DNA of 64,000 nucleotides, taken from contig NZ_FQVN01000008.1 in NCBI RefSeq assembly GCF_900129375.1, forward strand, positions 1 through 64,000. The letters run 5' to 3'. Within the stretch, counting starts at the first letter, position 1, and each line of letters begins with the position of its first letter. Position numbers and translations under genes: made by a program. Of this stretch, positions 15,254 through 24,460 are shown in pieces. The notes beneath the pieces were generated by a model. It worked only from the letters and a program-made list of their open reading frames with translations, had not been told where the DNA came from and did no database searches. Source of the DNA: Streptoalloteichus hindustanus. Its GTDB lineage: Bacteria > Actinomycetota > Actinomycetes > Mycobacteriales > Pseudonocardiaceae.

Positions 15254-16663
15254 TCAGGGCTCCGCGAGCTCGGCGATGCGGGCGATGGCGGCGCGGAGCC
15301 GGTCGGGGCCGTGTGCCGCGTAGCCGAGGACGAGGCCGGGGAAGGGGCCTCGGCGTCGGCTTCGGGTGTAGAAGGACAGGCTCGGGGCGTGGACGCCGTT
15401 GTCCTCCAGGTGGGTCGACAGCTCCTGGTCGTCGGTGCCGGTCGGCAGGCGCAGGACGACGTGCAGGCCCGCCGCGATGCCGGTGGGGGACCACTGCGGG
15501 AGGTGCTCGGACAGAGCGCTGAGCAGGGAGTCGCGGCGTTTGCGGTTGTCGGCGCGGGTGCGGCGGAGGTGCCGGTCGTAGCCTCCGGCGCGGAGCATGC
15601 GGGCGAACGCCGCCTGGGGTAGCGGGCTGCACCCCAGGTCGTGGAGGCGTTTCGCGGTCACCAGGGTGTCGCGCAGGCTCGGTGGGATGACGGCCCAGCC
15701 GAGGCGGAGCGCGGGCGCGAGCGTCTTCGAGACGCTGCCGAGGTAGGCGACGCGGCGCGGGTCGAGGGCCTGGACGGCGCCCAGGGCCGGTCGGTCGTAG
15801 CGGTGTTCGGCGTCGTAGTCGTCCTCGATGACCAGGCCGTCGCACCGGCGCGCCCAGTCGACCAGCTCACGACGGCGTTGGGCGTTCAGGGGCACGCCGA
15901 GCGGGAACTGGTGGGCGGGCGTGACCAGCACGGCGCGGCAGCCCGAGGCGGCCAGCTCGTCGACCCGCAGGCCGTCGGCGTCGACCCGGATCGGGACCGG
16001 GGTGAGCCCGTGCGTGGCGAACAGTTCGGACTGGCCCGGGTGTCCGGGGTCCTCCAGCGCGATCCGCCGGTGTCCGCGGGCGCGCAGGACTTCCGCGATC
16101 AGCGCGCACGCCTCCGCCGAGCCGTGGGTGACCAGGATGTCGGCCGGATCGGCGAGCACCGCGCGGACCCGGCCGAGGTAGCCGGCCAGCTCGGCGCGCA
16201 GTTCGGCCAGGCCGGCGGGGTCGGGGTAGCCGAGTTCGGCGTCCGGGAGCTCGGCCAGGGCGCTCTTGGTCGCCGCCACCCACTCGGCGCGGGGGAACGC
16301 GGCGAGTGCGGGCAGGCCCGGCCGGAGGTCGAACTGCCAGTGGGGTTCGGGAGCGCGCGTCTGGGGCCGGGGGTGCTCGGCGGTCGAGGTGGCGCTGGTG
16401 GCCACCGAGGTGCCGGAGCCGCGGCGGGCGACGAGGTAGCCCTCGGCGACGAGCTGGTCGTAGGCGGAGGTCACCGTGCCGCGGGCGAGGTCGAGTTGGG
16501 CGGCGAGGTCCCTGGTGGCCGGCAGGCGGGTTCCCGGGTGGAGCCGGCCCGCGCGGATCGCCTCGCGGAGGGCGACCTCCAGCGCCCGGCCCCGGCGGCC
16601 GCGGGGGGCGGCCGACACCGCCGGCAACAACAGCTCTCGCAAAGTGGCCCAGTCGCTTTTCAC
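15254..16663 (-). CDS. MocR/PdxR-type regulator (GntR HTH fused to aminotransferase domain)
   Basis: About 469 residues. An N-terminal winged helix-turn-helix of GntR type (RGRALEVALREAIRAGRLHP, TRLPATRDLAAQLDLARGTV) is joined to a fold-type I aminotransferase domain with the PLP lysine in YLGSVSKTLAPALRLGW and the Asp contact in VIEDDYDAEHRYD. MocR proteins use PLP or amino compounds as effectors; some (PdxR) activate PLP synthesis genes, but none are here. The divergent neighbour is an EamA exporter, which is probably its target. GTG at 16663 or GTG at 16696 could start it; I prefer 16663. Confidence 0.9.
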   Translation of the reverse strand: MKSDWATLRELLLPAVSAAPRGRRGRALEVALREAIRAGRLHPGTRLPATRDLAAQLDLARGTVTSAYDQLVAEGYLVARRGSGTSVATSATSTAEHPRPQTRAPEPHWQFDLRPGLPALAAFPRAEWVAATKSALAELPDAELGYPDPAGLAELRAELAGYLGRVRAVLADPADILVTHGSAEACALIAEVLRARGHRRIALEDPGHPGQSELFATHGLTPVPIRVDADGLRVDELAASGCRAVLVTPAHQFPLGVPLNAQRRRELVDWARRCDGLVIEDDYDAEHRYDRPALGAVQALDPRRVAYLGSVSKTLAPALRLGWAVIPPSLRDTLVTAKRLHDLGCSPLPQAAFARMLRAGGYDRHLRRTRADNRKRRDSLLSALSEHLPQWSPTGIAAGLHVVLRLPTGTDDQELSTHLEDNGVHAPSLSFYTRSRRRGPFPGLVLGYAAHGPDRLRAAIARIAELAEP

Positions 16664-16691
16664 CGAAGTGGAGCTTATCGGTGGGCCACTT
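16642..16691. promoter_or_regulatory. Inverted repeat in the MocR-EamA intergenic region
   Basis: AAGTGGCCCA (16642-16651) and TGGGCCACTT (16682-16691) are exact complements 30 bases apart, with a third AAGTGG at 16666-16671 between them. The left arm lies inside the first codons of the MocR gene. The arrangement suggests the binding region of the MocR dimer. Confidence 0.5.
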
Positions 16692-16710
16692 GACACAGAA
16701 CCTGAATGGC

Positions 16711-17607
16711 GTGACTGACCTGATCGAGTCTCCCACAGCCGTGCGACACCGGGGGTCCCACTCCGGGGTCATGATCATCACTGGGGCCGTCGCCACCACG
16801 ATCGTCGGCGCGTCGGTCCCGGTCACCGGCCTGCTCGACGGCTACCCGGTGCTGTCCGGTCAGGCTGTCCGGTACGCGATTGGTGGCGTCGCGTTGCTGG
16901 CCTGGGCGCTCATCACCCGACAGCGCGTCCCCCTTCCGAGTGGGCGGGACCTGGTGGCGCTCGCGCTGCTCGCCGCCACCGGGATGCTGGGCTTCAGCGC
17001 CTGCGTGCTCGCCGCGCAACGCCACGCCGAGCCGGGGTTCGTGGCCGCCGTCGTCGGCGCGTCCCCGCTCGTGCTCGCCCTCGTCGGGCCGCTGACGACG
17101 GGGCGGCGGCCCCGGGTCCGGGTCGTGGCCGGGGCGGTGCTGGTGGTCGCCGGGGTCGTGACGCTCTCCGGCGGGGGGACGTGGGGCTGGGCCGGGCTCG
17201 GCCTCGCCGCGCTCGCGCTGGTCGGCGAGGCGCTGTTCACCCTGCTCGCGGTGCGCCCGGTGGCCAGGATCGGCGCGCTCGGCGTCTCGACCTGGGCCTG
17301 TTTCGTCGCCGCCGCCGAGGGCGCCGTCGTCGCGACGGTCACCGAGGGCGCGGCGGCCTGGCGGGTGCCCGACGCCACCGAGGCGCTCGCGTTGGTCGTG
17401 CTCGGTGTCATCGTGACCGCGGTGGCCTACATCTGCTGGTACAGCTGCGTCTCCCGGGTCGGAGCGGATCGCGCGGGAGTGCTCGTCGGCCTCATGCCGG
17501 TCTCGGGAGTGCTCGCCTCGCTGGCGCTGGGCGCGCAGTCCCTGTCCCTGCTCGCGCTGGCCGGGGCGCTCGTGGTGGCCGTGGGATGTGCCCTCGGCCT
17601 CGGTTGA
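16711..17607 (+). CDS. EamA/DMT family transporter
   Basis: About 298 residues with ten predicted membrane helices in two EamA repeats (first from IITGAVATTIVGASVPV; second from GLGLAALALVGEALFTLLAV). The DMT superfamily exports amino acids, purine-like compounds or other small metabolites; the substrate is unknown. GTG at 16711 (VTDLIESPTAV) is preferred over GTG at 16681, which would overlap the operator-like repeat. It is divergent from the MocR regulator, an arrangement that suggests regulated export of a compound sensed by the PLP domain. Confidence 0.85.
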   Translation: MTDLIESPTAVRHRGSHSGVMIITGAVATTIVGASVPVTGLLDGYPVLSGQAVRYAIGGVALLAWALITRQRVPLPSGRDLVALALLAATGMLGFSACVLAAQRHAEPGFVAAVVGASPLVLALVGPLTTGRRPRVRVVAGAVLVVAGVVTLSGGGTWGWAGLGLAALALVGEALFTLLAVRPVARIGALGVSTWACFVAAAEGAVVATVTEGAAAWRVPDATEALALVVLGVIVTAVAYICWYSCVSRVGADRAGVLVGLMPVSGVLASLALGAQSLSLLALAGALVVAVGCALGLG

Positions 17608-17704
17608 TCCGGCGGCAGGCCCCGCCGCCGCCCGCCGCCATCCCGCCGTCCCGCCCCCGGGCGCGCCGACGAGGCACGCCGCGAGGGCGGGACGACCGGC
17701 GCGG

Positions 17705-19099
17705 TCAGCGACCGCGAGCCATGCGGAGGACGTCGAGCGCCTCGTCGAGCTGCTCGGCGGTGATGCGCCCGGCGTCGACGTGGCCGCGCTCCACGACCAC
17801 CTGCCGGATCGTCTTGCGCTCCCGCAGCGCCTGCTTCGCGATCGAGGCCGCCTCCTCGTAGCCGAGGTGCCGGTTCAGCGGGGTCACCACCGAGGGCGAG
17901 GACTCGGCGAACTCGCGGAGCCGCTCGACGTCCGGCTCGGCCCCGGCCAGCACGCGGTCCGCCAGCAGCCGGGCCGCGGCGGCCAGCAGCCGGGTCGACT
18001 CCAGGACGTTCCGGGCCATCACCGGCATCATCACGTTCAGCTCGAAGTTGCCCTGCGAGCCGGAGAAGGCGACCGTCGCGTCGTTGCCGATCACCTGCGC
18101 CGCGACCATCATCGTCGCCTCGCACAGCACCGGGTTGACCTTGCCCGGCATGATCGAGGAGCCGGGCTGGAGGTCGGGCAGGCGCAGCTCGGCCAGGCCG
18201 GTGCGCGGGCCCGAGCCCAGCCACCGCACGTCGTTGGCGATCTTGTAGAGGGACACCGCCACCGTGCGGAGCTGGCCGGAGCACTCGACCAGGCCGTCCC
18301 GCGCGCCCTGCGCCTCGATGTGGTCCCTGGCCTCGGTGACCGGCAGCCCGGTCGCCGACGCCAGCTCCGCCACCACCGCCCCGCCGAAGCCGTGCGGGGT
18401 GTTCAGGCCGGTGCCCACCGCGGTGCCGCCGATCGGCAGCTCGGCGAGCCGGGGCAGGCTGTCCCGCAGCCGCTCGACGCCGTAGCGCACCTGCGCGGCC
18501 CAGCCGCCGGCCTCCTGCCCGAGGGTGATCGGCACCGCGTCCATGAGGTGCGTGCGGCCGGCCTTCACCACGTCCGCCCAGTCCTCGGCCCGGCGCGCGA
18601 GCACGTCGGCCAGGTGCTCCAGCGCGGGCGTGAGGTCGCGCAGCACCGCCTCGGTCGCGGCCAGGTGGATGGTCGTGGGGAACACGTCGTTGGACGACTG
18701 CGACGCGTTCACGTGGTCGTTGGGGTGCACGGGGGAGCCCAGCCGGCGCTCGGCCAGCGTGGCGATGACCTCGTTGGCGTTCATGTTCGACGAGGTGCCC
18801 GAGCCGGTCTGGAACACGTCGACCGGGAAGTGCCCGTCGTGGTCGCCGGCCGCCACCTCGTCGGCCGCCGCCGCGATCGCCTCGGCCAGCTCGGCCGGCA
18901 GCACCCCGAGCCGCCCGTTCACCCGGGCGCACGCCGCCTTGACCAGGCCGAGCGCCCGGATCTGCGCCCGCTCCAGCCCCCGGCCCGAGATGGGGAAATT
19001 CTCCACGGCGCGCTGCGTCTGCGCCCGCCACAACGCGTCCGCGGGCACCCGGACCTCGCCCATGGTGTCGCGTTCGACCCGGTACTCCTGATCTGCCAT
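17705..19099 (-). CDS. fumC: Class II fumarate hydratase
   Basis: 464 residues from the ATG at 19099 ([16 protein letters not shown]); upstream in-frame codons lack the conserved start. It has the fumarase/aspartase superfamily signature [11 protein letters not shown] with the active-site loop, plus [27 protein letters not shown] and [10 protein letters not shown]. It converts fumarate to malate in the citric acid cycle. Aspartate ammonia-lyase shares the signature, but the synteny with glpX and the mycobacterial fum gene favours fumarase. A longer 504-residue reading would run into the divergent FNR gene. Confidence 0.93.
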   Translation of the reverse strand: MADQEYRVERDTMGEVRVPADALWRAQTQRAVENFPISGRGLERAQIRALGLVKAACARVNGRLGVLPAELAEAIAAAADEVAAGDHDGHFPVDVFQTGSGTSSNMNANEVIATLAERRLGSPVHPNDHVNASQSSNDVFPTTIHLAATEAVLRDLTPALEHLADVLARRAEDWADVVKAGRTHLMDAVPITLGQEAGGWAAQVRYGVERLRDSLPRLAELPIGGTAVGTGLNTPHGFGGAVVAELASATGLPVTEARDHIEAQGARDGLVECSGQLRTVAVSLYKIANDVRWLGSGPRTGLAELRLPDLQPGSSIMPGKVNPVLCEATMMVAAQVIGNDATVAFSGSQGNFELNVMMPVMARNVLESTRLLAAAARLLADRVLAGAEPDVERLREFAESSPSVVTPLNRHLGYEEAASIAKQALRERKTIRQVVVERGHVDAGRITAEQLDEALDVLRMARGR

Positions 19100-19217
19100 A
19101 CCACCGAGTCTGCTACCTCCGCGTGGCGGTGGGCACCGTGGCGTTGAGCGCATACGCTCGTTTGGTCTCCCACCACAGGAGCTGTCCGTGGGCACACGGG
19201 CGGAGGGGCGGCTTGTC

Positions 19218-20186
19218 ATGGAAGTCGACCTGTTGATCGTCGGCGCCGGGCCGACCGGGCTGTTCGCCGCGTACTACGCCGGGTTCAGGGACCTGTCCGT
19301 GGCGGTGGTGGACGCGCTGCCCGAACCGGGCGGCCAGGTCACCGCCATGTACCCGGAGAAGCTGATCTTCGACGTCGCCGGCATGCCCTCGGTGCGCGGG
19401 CGGGACCTGGTGGCCGGCCTGGTCGAGCAGGCCGGCCAGTACCAGCCGACCTACCTGCTCGGCCGGCAGGCGCGCACGCTGTCCACACTGGACGACGGGC
19501 GGCTGTCGGTCGGCCTCGCCGACGGCACCACCGTCGTCGCCGGCAGCATGTTGGTCACCGCCGGCATCGGCGAGTTCCGGCCGCGCCCGCTGCCGGCGGC
19601 GAACGGCTGGCACGGCAGGGGCGTCGTCCACTTCGTGCCGCAGTTGGACGTCCACAGTGGACAGGACGTGGTCGTGGTCGGCGGCGGCGACTCCGCGTTC
19701 GACTGGGCGCTCGCGCTGCACTCGATCGCGCGGTCGGTGACCCTGGTGCACCGCAGGGCGACCTTCCGCGCCCACCCCGGGACCGTGCGCAAGGTGCGCG
19801 AGCTGGGCGTGCCGGTCATCACCGACGCCGAGGTCGCCGAACTGCGCGGCGACCAGGCCGTGCGCGAGGTGGAGATCTCGTTGAAGGACGGCACGCGGCA
19901 GGTGCTGCCCGCGCAGGCCGTCGTCGCCGCCCTCGGGTTCATCGCGGACCTGGGGCCGATCGAGTCGTGGGGGCTGGAGCTGGACCACCGGCACGTCCTG
20001 GTGGACAGCACCATGCGCACCTCGCGGGAGCGGGTCTTCGCGGCCGGCGACGTCGCCGCCTACCCGGGCAAGGTCAAGCTCATCGCGACGGGCTTCGGCG
20101 AGGCCGCGACCGCGGTGAACAACATCGCCGTCACCCTCGACCCGTCGGCCCACCTCTTCCCCGGCCACTCCAGCGACTCCGGCTGA
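19218..20186 (+). CDS. Ferredoxin/flavodoxin-NADP reductase (thioredoxin reductase-like)
   Basis: 322 residues from the ATG at 19218, which has GGAGGGG upstream. The FAD-binding motif [17 protein letters not shown] is at the N-terminus, the NADPH-binding motif [15 protein letters not shown] near residue 150, and the C-terminal FAD motif [19 protein letters not shown] near residue 275. The CxxC pair of true thioredoxin reductases is absent, so it fits the YumC-type FNR family that passes electrons between NADPH and ferredoxin. The coding region contains one exact copy of the GTCCAC-A-GTGGAC palindrome (19650). Confidence 0.88.
   Translation: MEVDLLIVGAGPTGLFAAYYAGFRDLSVAVVDALPEPGGQVTAMYPEKLIFDVAGMPSVRGRDLVAGLVEQAGQYQPTYLLGRQARTLSTLDDGRLSVGLADGTTVVAGSMLVTAGIGEFRPRPLPAANGWHGRGVVHFVPQLDVHSGQDVVVVGGGDSAFDWALALHSIARSVTLVHRRATFRAHPGTVRKVRELGVPVITDAEVAELRGDQAVREVEISLKDGTRQVLPAQAVVAALGFIADLGPIESWGLELDHRHVLVDSTMRTSRERVFAAGDVAAYPGKVKLIATGFGEAATAVNNIAVTLDPSAHLFPGHSSDSG
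19650..19662. repeat. GTCCACAGTGGAC palindrome inside the FNR gene
   Basis: Exact copy of the recurrent 13-base palindrome, here encoding VHSGQ. See the finding on this repeat. Confidence 0.7.
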
Positions 20187-20261
20187 CCCCGCCCGGCTCC
20201 GTCCCCGCGCCGGTAGCGCGGCTGCTGCGGAGAGGCCCGGGCTTCCCGGCCCGCAACGGAC

Positions 20262-20293
20262 GTGGGTGCGGACGGCGACCCGTCCGCACCCAC
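20262..20293 (-). terminator. Terminator of the Thr-variant protease gene
   Basis: Perfect 14-base stem GTGGGTGCGGACGG with a four-base loop, 24 bases past the stop at 20317. It may also end the converging FNR transcript. Confidence 0.75.
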
Positions 20294-20316
20294 AGGTGGT
20301 TCTGGTGGTGGTTGGT

Positions 20317-21096
20317 TCACAGGGGGCCGGCGTACTGCTCGATCCAGGCCCGGTAGGCCGTGACGTTGGTGTGGATCGAGGTGCCGGTGGCGCAGGCCGG
20401 GTCGCGGGCGCCGCGGCGGCTGGTGGTGCCGACGAGCTCCCAGCGGGCGCCGATCGGGCGCACCTGGGGCCCGCCCGTGTCGCCCCGGCAGGCCGTGGGG
20501 ACGCCCGTGGGGTTGAGGGCGCAGATCTCGGTGCTCGCGTCGAGGCTGTCGTCGCAGCGGTTCGGCGTCGTCACCGCGGTGTCCACCTCGCGCAGGACGG
20601 TGATCCCGCAGGCCGGGTCGGGGCAGGCCGCCTCCCAGCCGACCTCGCGGGTCCGCGCTCCGGCGGGGGCGCCCGTCCGCGCCACCCGGACCGGCGTGTG
20701 CTCGACGCGGGGGCTGACCTGGACCAGGGCGATGTCGCCGTTCGGCCGCGCGTCCTGGTATCTCGGGTCGACCACGACCCGGGTGACGTGGGTCAGCGTC
20801 CCGCCGCGGGTCCGGTCGCCGCTGCCCACCCGTGCCTGGAGGTCCTCGGCGCGGCGGCCCACCACGCAGTGCGCCGCCGTGACGAGCCAGTCCGGTTTGA
20901 TCAGGGACGCCCCGCAGTGGTGTTCGTTGTTGGCGCGGTGTTGGAGTGAGGCGGTGAAGCTGGACGTGGTCCTGGAGTCGTCGTGGGTGTGGAGTGCGCG
21001 CACCTGGTCCGGCGGGGTCGCCGCGGTGGCCCCGGCGGTCACCGTCAGACCGAGTACCGCGCTGAGCAGGCTGACGAACAGGAAGCGGGTTCGCAT
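20317..21096 (-). CDS. S1A family protease homologue with Thr at the catalytic serine (paralogue 1)
   Basis: 259 residues with a Sec signal peptide (MRTRFLFVSLLSAV... ATA). The trypsin fold is clear: TAAHC supplies His, GDIALVQ supplies Asp, but the nucleophile motif reads CRGDTGGP where its three neighbours have CYGDSGGP; the codon is ACG. The activation site is also lost: the IVGG-type N-terminus of the others is replaced by ALHTHDDSRTTSSF. Both losses suggest a non-proteolytic or very weak enzyme, possibly a binding protein or decoy. Cysteines for disulfides are kept and the frame is intact, so it is not an obvious pseudogene. Confidence 0.88.
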   Translation of the reverse strand: MRTRFLFVSLLSAVLGLTVTAGATAATPPDQVRALHTHDDSRTTSSFTASLQHRANNEHHCGASLIKPDWLVTAAHCVVGRRAEDLQARVGSGDRTRGGTLTHVTRVVVDPRYQDARPNGDIALVQVSPRVEHTPVRVARTGAPAGARTREVGWEAACPDPACGITVLREVDTAVTTPNRCDDSLDASTEICALNPTGVPTACRGDTGGPQVRPIGARWELVGTTSRRGARDPACATGTSIHTNVTAYRAWIEQYAGPL

Positions 21097-21303
21097 GGCC
21101 TTTCTCCGTTCCTTCCGCCCCGGTTCCGGTCGTGGGAAGGCCGACGTTATTACGCCGAACGCAGTATCCAGCAGATCCGTTCAGGTGGGTCGCCGCTTCG
21201 ATCGGCTGATCCTCGTCGAGCTGCCGGTCGCGGCGTCTGTCCACTTCGGATGATCCGACGAGCGGCGACGACCGCGCGGAGGCGCGCGCCGGGTGTCCAC
21301 AGA

Positions 21304-21335
21304 CCGGCGCCCGCCCTGGAATGGGCGGGCGCCGG
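21304..21335 (-). terminator. Terminator of protease paralogue 2
   Basis: Perfect 13-base stem CCGGCGCCCGCCC with loop TGGAAT, directly before the stop at 21342. Confidence 0.75.
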
Positions 21336-21341
21336 GGCGGT

Positions 21342-22133
21342 TCAGAGAACGCCGACGTGCTGCTGGATCCAGGACCGGTAGGCGACCACGCTGGTGTAGA
21401 TCGACGGGCCGGTGGCGCAGGTCGGGTCGTTGTTGCCGCTGCGGCTCGTGGCGCCGATCAGGTACCAGCGGTTGTCGATCCGCCGGACCTGGGGGCCACC
21501 GGAGTCGCCGTAGCAGGCGCCGGAGTTGTTGTTCGGGTTGTTGGTGCAGATCTCGGTGACGCCGTCGATCCTCGTGCAGCGCTGCACGGCCAGGATCGAC
21601 GTGTCGAGCTCCTTCTGCGTCACCGTCGGGCAGGACTGGGCGGGGCAGGTGGTGCCCCACCCCATGATCCGGGTGGGGGTGCCGGCCAGGCCGGGGGTCA
21701 GCGGGATCGGGACCGGCGCCTGGCTGACCGGGGTCGCCAGTTCCAGCAGGGCGATGTCCCCGAACGGTCGTTGGACGGCGTAGCGGGGGTGGACGACGAT
21801 CCGGCTGACGTTCGCCACCGAGCCGCCGGCGTTCCGGTCGTTGCTGCCCACGCGGACCTTGAACTCGTTGGCGGTGCGGCCGACGACGCAGTGCGCGGCG
21901 GTGACCAGCCACCGCGACTTGACGAGCGAGGCGCCGCACTGGTGGCGGTTGTCCGTGCGGAACTGCAGTGACGCCGAGAAGCTGTAGGTCTCGGTCGCGT
22001 TCCTGCCGCCGATGACGTACGGCTGCTCGGCGGGGTCCGGGGGCGACGAGGCGACGGCGGCCGGAGCCAGGACGAGGCTGAGCGCCGCGGTGATGACGGT
22101 GATGACGGTGATGAACACGGAACGGGTTGGCAT
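21342..22133 (-). CDS. Secreted S1A serine protease (paralogue 2)
   Basis: 263 residues from the ATG at 22133 (CAGGAGGG upstream). After a signal peptide (MPTRSVFITVITVITAAL... VAS) and a short acidic propeptide, the mature chain probably starts at VIGGRNATETYSF. The catalytic triad is complete: TAAHC, GDIALLE and CYGDSGGP. Six residues before the catalytic Ser (trypsin position 189) is Gly, not Asp, so strict Arg/Lys specificity is not expected. Conserved disulfide cysteines and the C-terminal helix (SWIQQHVGVL) are present. One of four tandem copies, each with its own terminator. Confidence 0.92.
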   Translation of the reverse strand: MPTRSVFITVITVITAALSLVLAPAAVASSPPDPAEQPYVIGGRNATETYSFSASLQFRTDNRHQCGASLVKSRWLVTAAHCVVGRTANEFKVRVGSNDRNAGGSVANVSRIVVHPRYAVQRPFGDIALLELATPVSQAPVPIPLTPGLAGTPTRIMGWGTTCPAQSCPTVTQKELDTSILAVQRCTRIDGVTEICTNNPNNNSGACYGDSGGPQVRRIDNRWYLIGATSRSGNNDPTCATGPSIYTSVVAYRSWIQQHVGVL

Positions 22134-22291
22134 CGGCCCTCCTGCGTTCTGCCTGACCGCATCAGGACGACTCGACCGTAGGCAGCCGAAAGCAGTAGCA
22201 GACAGGACCGTTCGGTTATCCCGGCTGAGCTGTTCGGCTGACTCCGCCGGGAGGACGGGCGACGGGGGTTCGCCCGGTGGTGGGGAACGAA

Positions 22292-22327
22292 CGATGGCCC
22301 GTCCCGCAGGGGTGGGACGGGCCATCG
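22292..22327 (-). terminator. Terminator of protease paralogue 3
   Basis: Perfect 14-base stem CGATGGCCCGTCCC with an eight-base loop, 24 bases past the stop at 22351. Confidence 0.75.
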
Positions 22328-22350
22328 GTGCCCCTGGGGGGAAGGGGCGG

Positions 22351-23139
22351 TCAGAGAGATCCGGTGTACTGCTGGATCCAGCCCCGGTAGGCGGTGACGT
22401 CGGTGTAGATCGACGGGTCCACCGCGCAGGTGCTGGTCCGGCCACCCGCCCGGCTGGTGGCGCCGATCAGCTCCCACTGGCCGTTGACGGCCTTGAGCTG
22501 CGGGCCGCCGGAGTCGCCGTAGCAGGCGCCCGAGTCCCCGTCCGGGTTGTTGGTGCAGATCTCGGTCTCACCGTCGAAGCCGTTGCTGCACCCGGAGCCG
22601 TCGGTGATGGAGGTGTCCAGCTCCTGGAGGGCCCGGGGCGCGCCGCAGCCGCCGCGGGTCGGACAGGTCTGGCCCCAGCCGATGATCCGGGTCTCGGTGC
22701 CGACCGGGCCGGCCTCGCTGGAGATCCGGACCGGCGTCTGGCGCACCGACGAGCTCAGCTGGAGCAGGGCGATGTCACCGGTGCCGTCCCTGCCGTAGGC
22801 GGGGTGGACGATCACCCGGCTGACCCGCGCGACCGTGCCGCCGCTGGTGCGGTCGTTGCTGCCGATGCGCACCTGGATCTGCCGGGCGGAGGTGCCCTGG
22901 ACGCAGTGCGCCGCGGTGACGATCCAGTTCGACTTGACCAGCGAGCCACCGCAGAAGTGGTTGCCGTTGCGCTGCAGGGAAGCCATGAAGCTGTAGGTCT
23001 GGGTGGCGTTGTGGCCGCCGACGATGTACGGCGTCACATCGGCCTCGGCCGGCGGCGCGGCGCTCGCCGCGGGCGCGGCGAAGCCGAGCACCGTGCCGGC
23101 GGCGGCCAGGAGGCCCACGAGCAGGGAACGTGCCCTCAT
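22351..23139 (-). CDS. Secreted S1A serine protease (paralogue 3)
   Basis: 262 residues from the ATG at 23139 with AAGGA upstream. Signal peptide (MRARSLLVGLLAAAG... ASA), propeptide ending at VTP, and a mature start YIVGGHNATQTYSF. Complete triad: TAAHC, GDIALLQ, CYGDSGGP; Gly at the position equivalent to trypsin 189. It is the paralogue closest to number 4, sharing the start MRARSLLVGL and long stretches such as RNGNHFCGGSLVK. Probably an extracellular protease activated by propeptide removal; substrate unknown. Confidence 0.92.
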   Translation of the reverse strand: MRARSLLVGLLAAAGTVLGFAAPAASAAPPAEADVTPYIVGGHNATQTYSFMASLQRNGNHFCGGSLVKSNWIVTAAHCVQGTSARQIQVRIGSNDRTSGGTVARVSRVIVHPAYGRDGTGDIALLQLSSSVRQTPVRISSEAGPVGTETRIIGWGQTCPTRGGCGAPRALQELDTSITDGSGCSNGFDGETEICTNNPDGDSGACYGDSGGPQLKAVNGQWELIGATSRAGGRTSTCAVDPSIYTDVTAYRGWIQQYTGSL

Positions 23140-23374
23140 CGGTCCTTGGTCTCCGTTCTCCCCGAAGCCCTCATTCGGGGTCAGTCGGGGACGGTAGGCA
23201 GCCCCCGAGCGGCCAGGTACCTGCGAATGGAGGGGGTCGGCATAAGTCCTTGCCATAACCCCGATGGACGTGCGGGGTGGAGTGGTGTTCGCAGGGCGAG
23301 ACGGGATTCCGCTGGGCTCCCTGGCGAAAGCGCCGCAACGTATGTCCACAGTGGAAAGAAATGGACGGCGACGG

Positions 23375-23410
23375 ACGGCGGCCCGCCTCCGCGGGGAGGC
23401 GGGCCGCCGT
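23375..23410 (-). terminator. Terminator of protease paralogue 4
   Basis: 16-base perfect stem ACGGCGGCCCGCCTCC with a four-base loop, 21 bases past the stop at 23432. A near copy of the GTCCACAGTGGAC palindrome (last base A) is just beyond it at 23344. Confidence 0.75.
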
Positions 23411-23431
23411 GGTGCCGTGCGGGTCGTGCGC

Positions 23432-24205
23432 TCAGCGCAGCGGGCCCGTGTAGGTCTGCAACCACGACCGGAAGGCCGGCACGTCGGCGTAGATCGACGG
23501 GCCGGTGGCGCAGGTCGAGCTGCCGTTGCCGCTGCGGCTGGTGGCGCCGATCAGCTCCCACTGGCCGTTGACGGCCTTGACCTGGGGGCCGCCGGAGTCG
23601 CCGTAGCAGGCGCCGGAGTTGTTGTTCGGGTTGTTGGTGCAGATCTCCGTCGAGCCGGAGATGCCGCGACAGCGGGAGTCGGCCACGATCGAGGTGTCCA
23701 GCTCCTGGAGGTTGACCGGGGCGCCGCAGCCGCCGCGGTTCGGGCAGGTCTGGCCCCAGCCGATGATCCGCGTCCTGGTGCCGTCCGGGCCGGAGTCCGC
23801 CGCGACCTTGATCGGCGTCTGCTGCACCGGTTGGGTCAGCTTCACCAGCGCGATGTCACCGCTGTTGTGCACCACGATCCGGGAGGCCCGGGCCACGGTG
23901 CCGCCGCTGGTGCGGTTGGTGGTGCCGATCCTGGCCTGCACCTGGCCGGCCGAGGTGCCCCGGACGCAGTGCGCCGCCGTGACCACCCAGTCCGGCTTCA
24001 CCAGCGAGCCGCCGCAGAAGTGGTTGCCGTTGCGCTGGAGCGAGACCATGAAGCTGTAGGTCTGGGTCGCGTTGCGGCCGTTGACGATGTACGGCGTGAC
24101 GTCCGCGTCGGCGGGCGGAGCGGCTTCGGCCGCCGCGGGCAGGGCGAGGCTGAGCGCGCTGGCCGCGGTCGCCACGAGGCCCACGAGCAGGGAACGTGCC
24201 CTCAT
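23432..24205 (-). CDS. Secreted S1A serine protease (paralogue 4)
   Basis: 257 residues, ATG with a GGAGAAAC upstream region. Signal peptide (MRARSLLVGLVATAA... AEA), then YIVNGRNATQTYSF: the usual second Gly of IVGG is Asn-Gly here, which is tolerated in some S1 enzymes. Complete triad: TAAHC, GDIALVK, CYGDSGGP. A loop of about six residues present in paralogue 3 (HPAYGRDGTGD) is shortened to HNSGD. Gly precedes the catalytic Ser by six residues. The most upstream copy of the tandem array; no shared promoter element could be aligned by eye. Confidence 0.92.
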   Translation of the reverse strand: MRARSLLVGLVATAASALSLALPAAAEAAPPADADVTPYIVNGRNATQTYSFMVSLQRNGNHFCGGSLVKPDWVVTAAHCVRGTSAGQVQARIGTTNRTSGGTVARASRIVVHNSGDIALVKLTQPVQQTPIKVAADSGPDGTRTRIIGWGQTCPNRGGCGAPVNLQELDTSIVADSRCRGISGSTEICTNNPNNNSGACYGDSGGPQVKAVNGQWELIGATSRSGNGSSTCATGPSIYADVPAFRSWLQTYTGPLR

Positions 24206-24330
24206 GATGGTTTCTCCGTTTCTCCCCGGAAGTCCTCACGGGGATAAGCGGAAAAGTAACGAGCGTCACACTCCGGTGGTACCTACGAACGTCGGGGAAT
24301 CGGACAGCGGAGATCGAAGATCGAACAACG

Positions 24331-24367
24331 CCGGCGGCCCACCACGCGAGGTGTGGTGGGCCGCCGG
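24331..24367 (-). terminator. Terminator downstream of glpX
   Basis: Perfect 15-base stem CCGGCGGCCCACCAC with a seven-base loop, 84 bases past the glpX stop. Confidence 0.7.
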
Positions 24368-24393
24368 AGTGGGGCAGGGGCCGGGCAGCGAGG

Positions 24394-24460
24394 CTGTCAC
24401 GACAGAGTCATCACGACAGGTCGTCACGGCAGAGTCGGCACGGCACGGCCGTCACGGCAG
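24394..24460. repeat. Degenerate short repeats of (G)TCA(C)CACGACAG type
   Basis: At least five imperfect copies of a unit like TCACGACAG/TCACGGCAG run in tandem from the 3' flank into the last codons of glpX. Slippage-prone, otherwise of no evident function. Confidence 0.5.
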
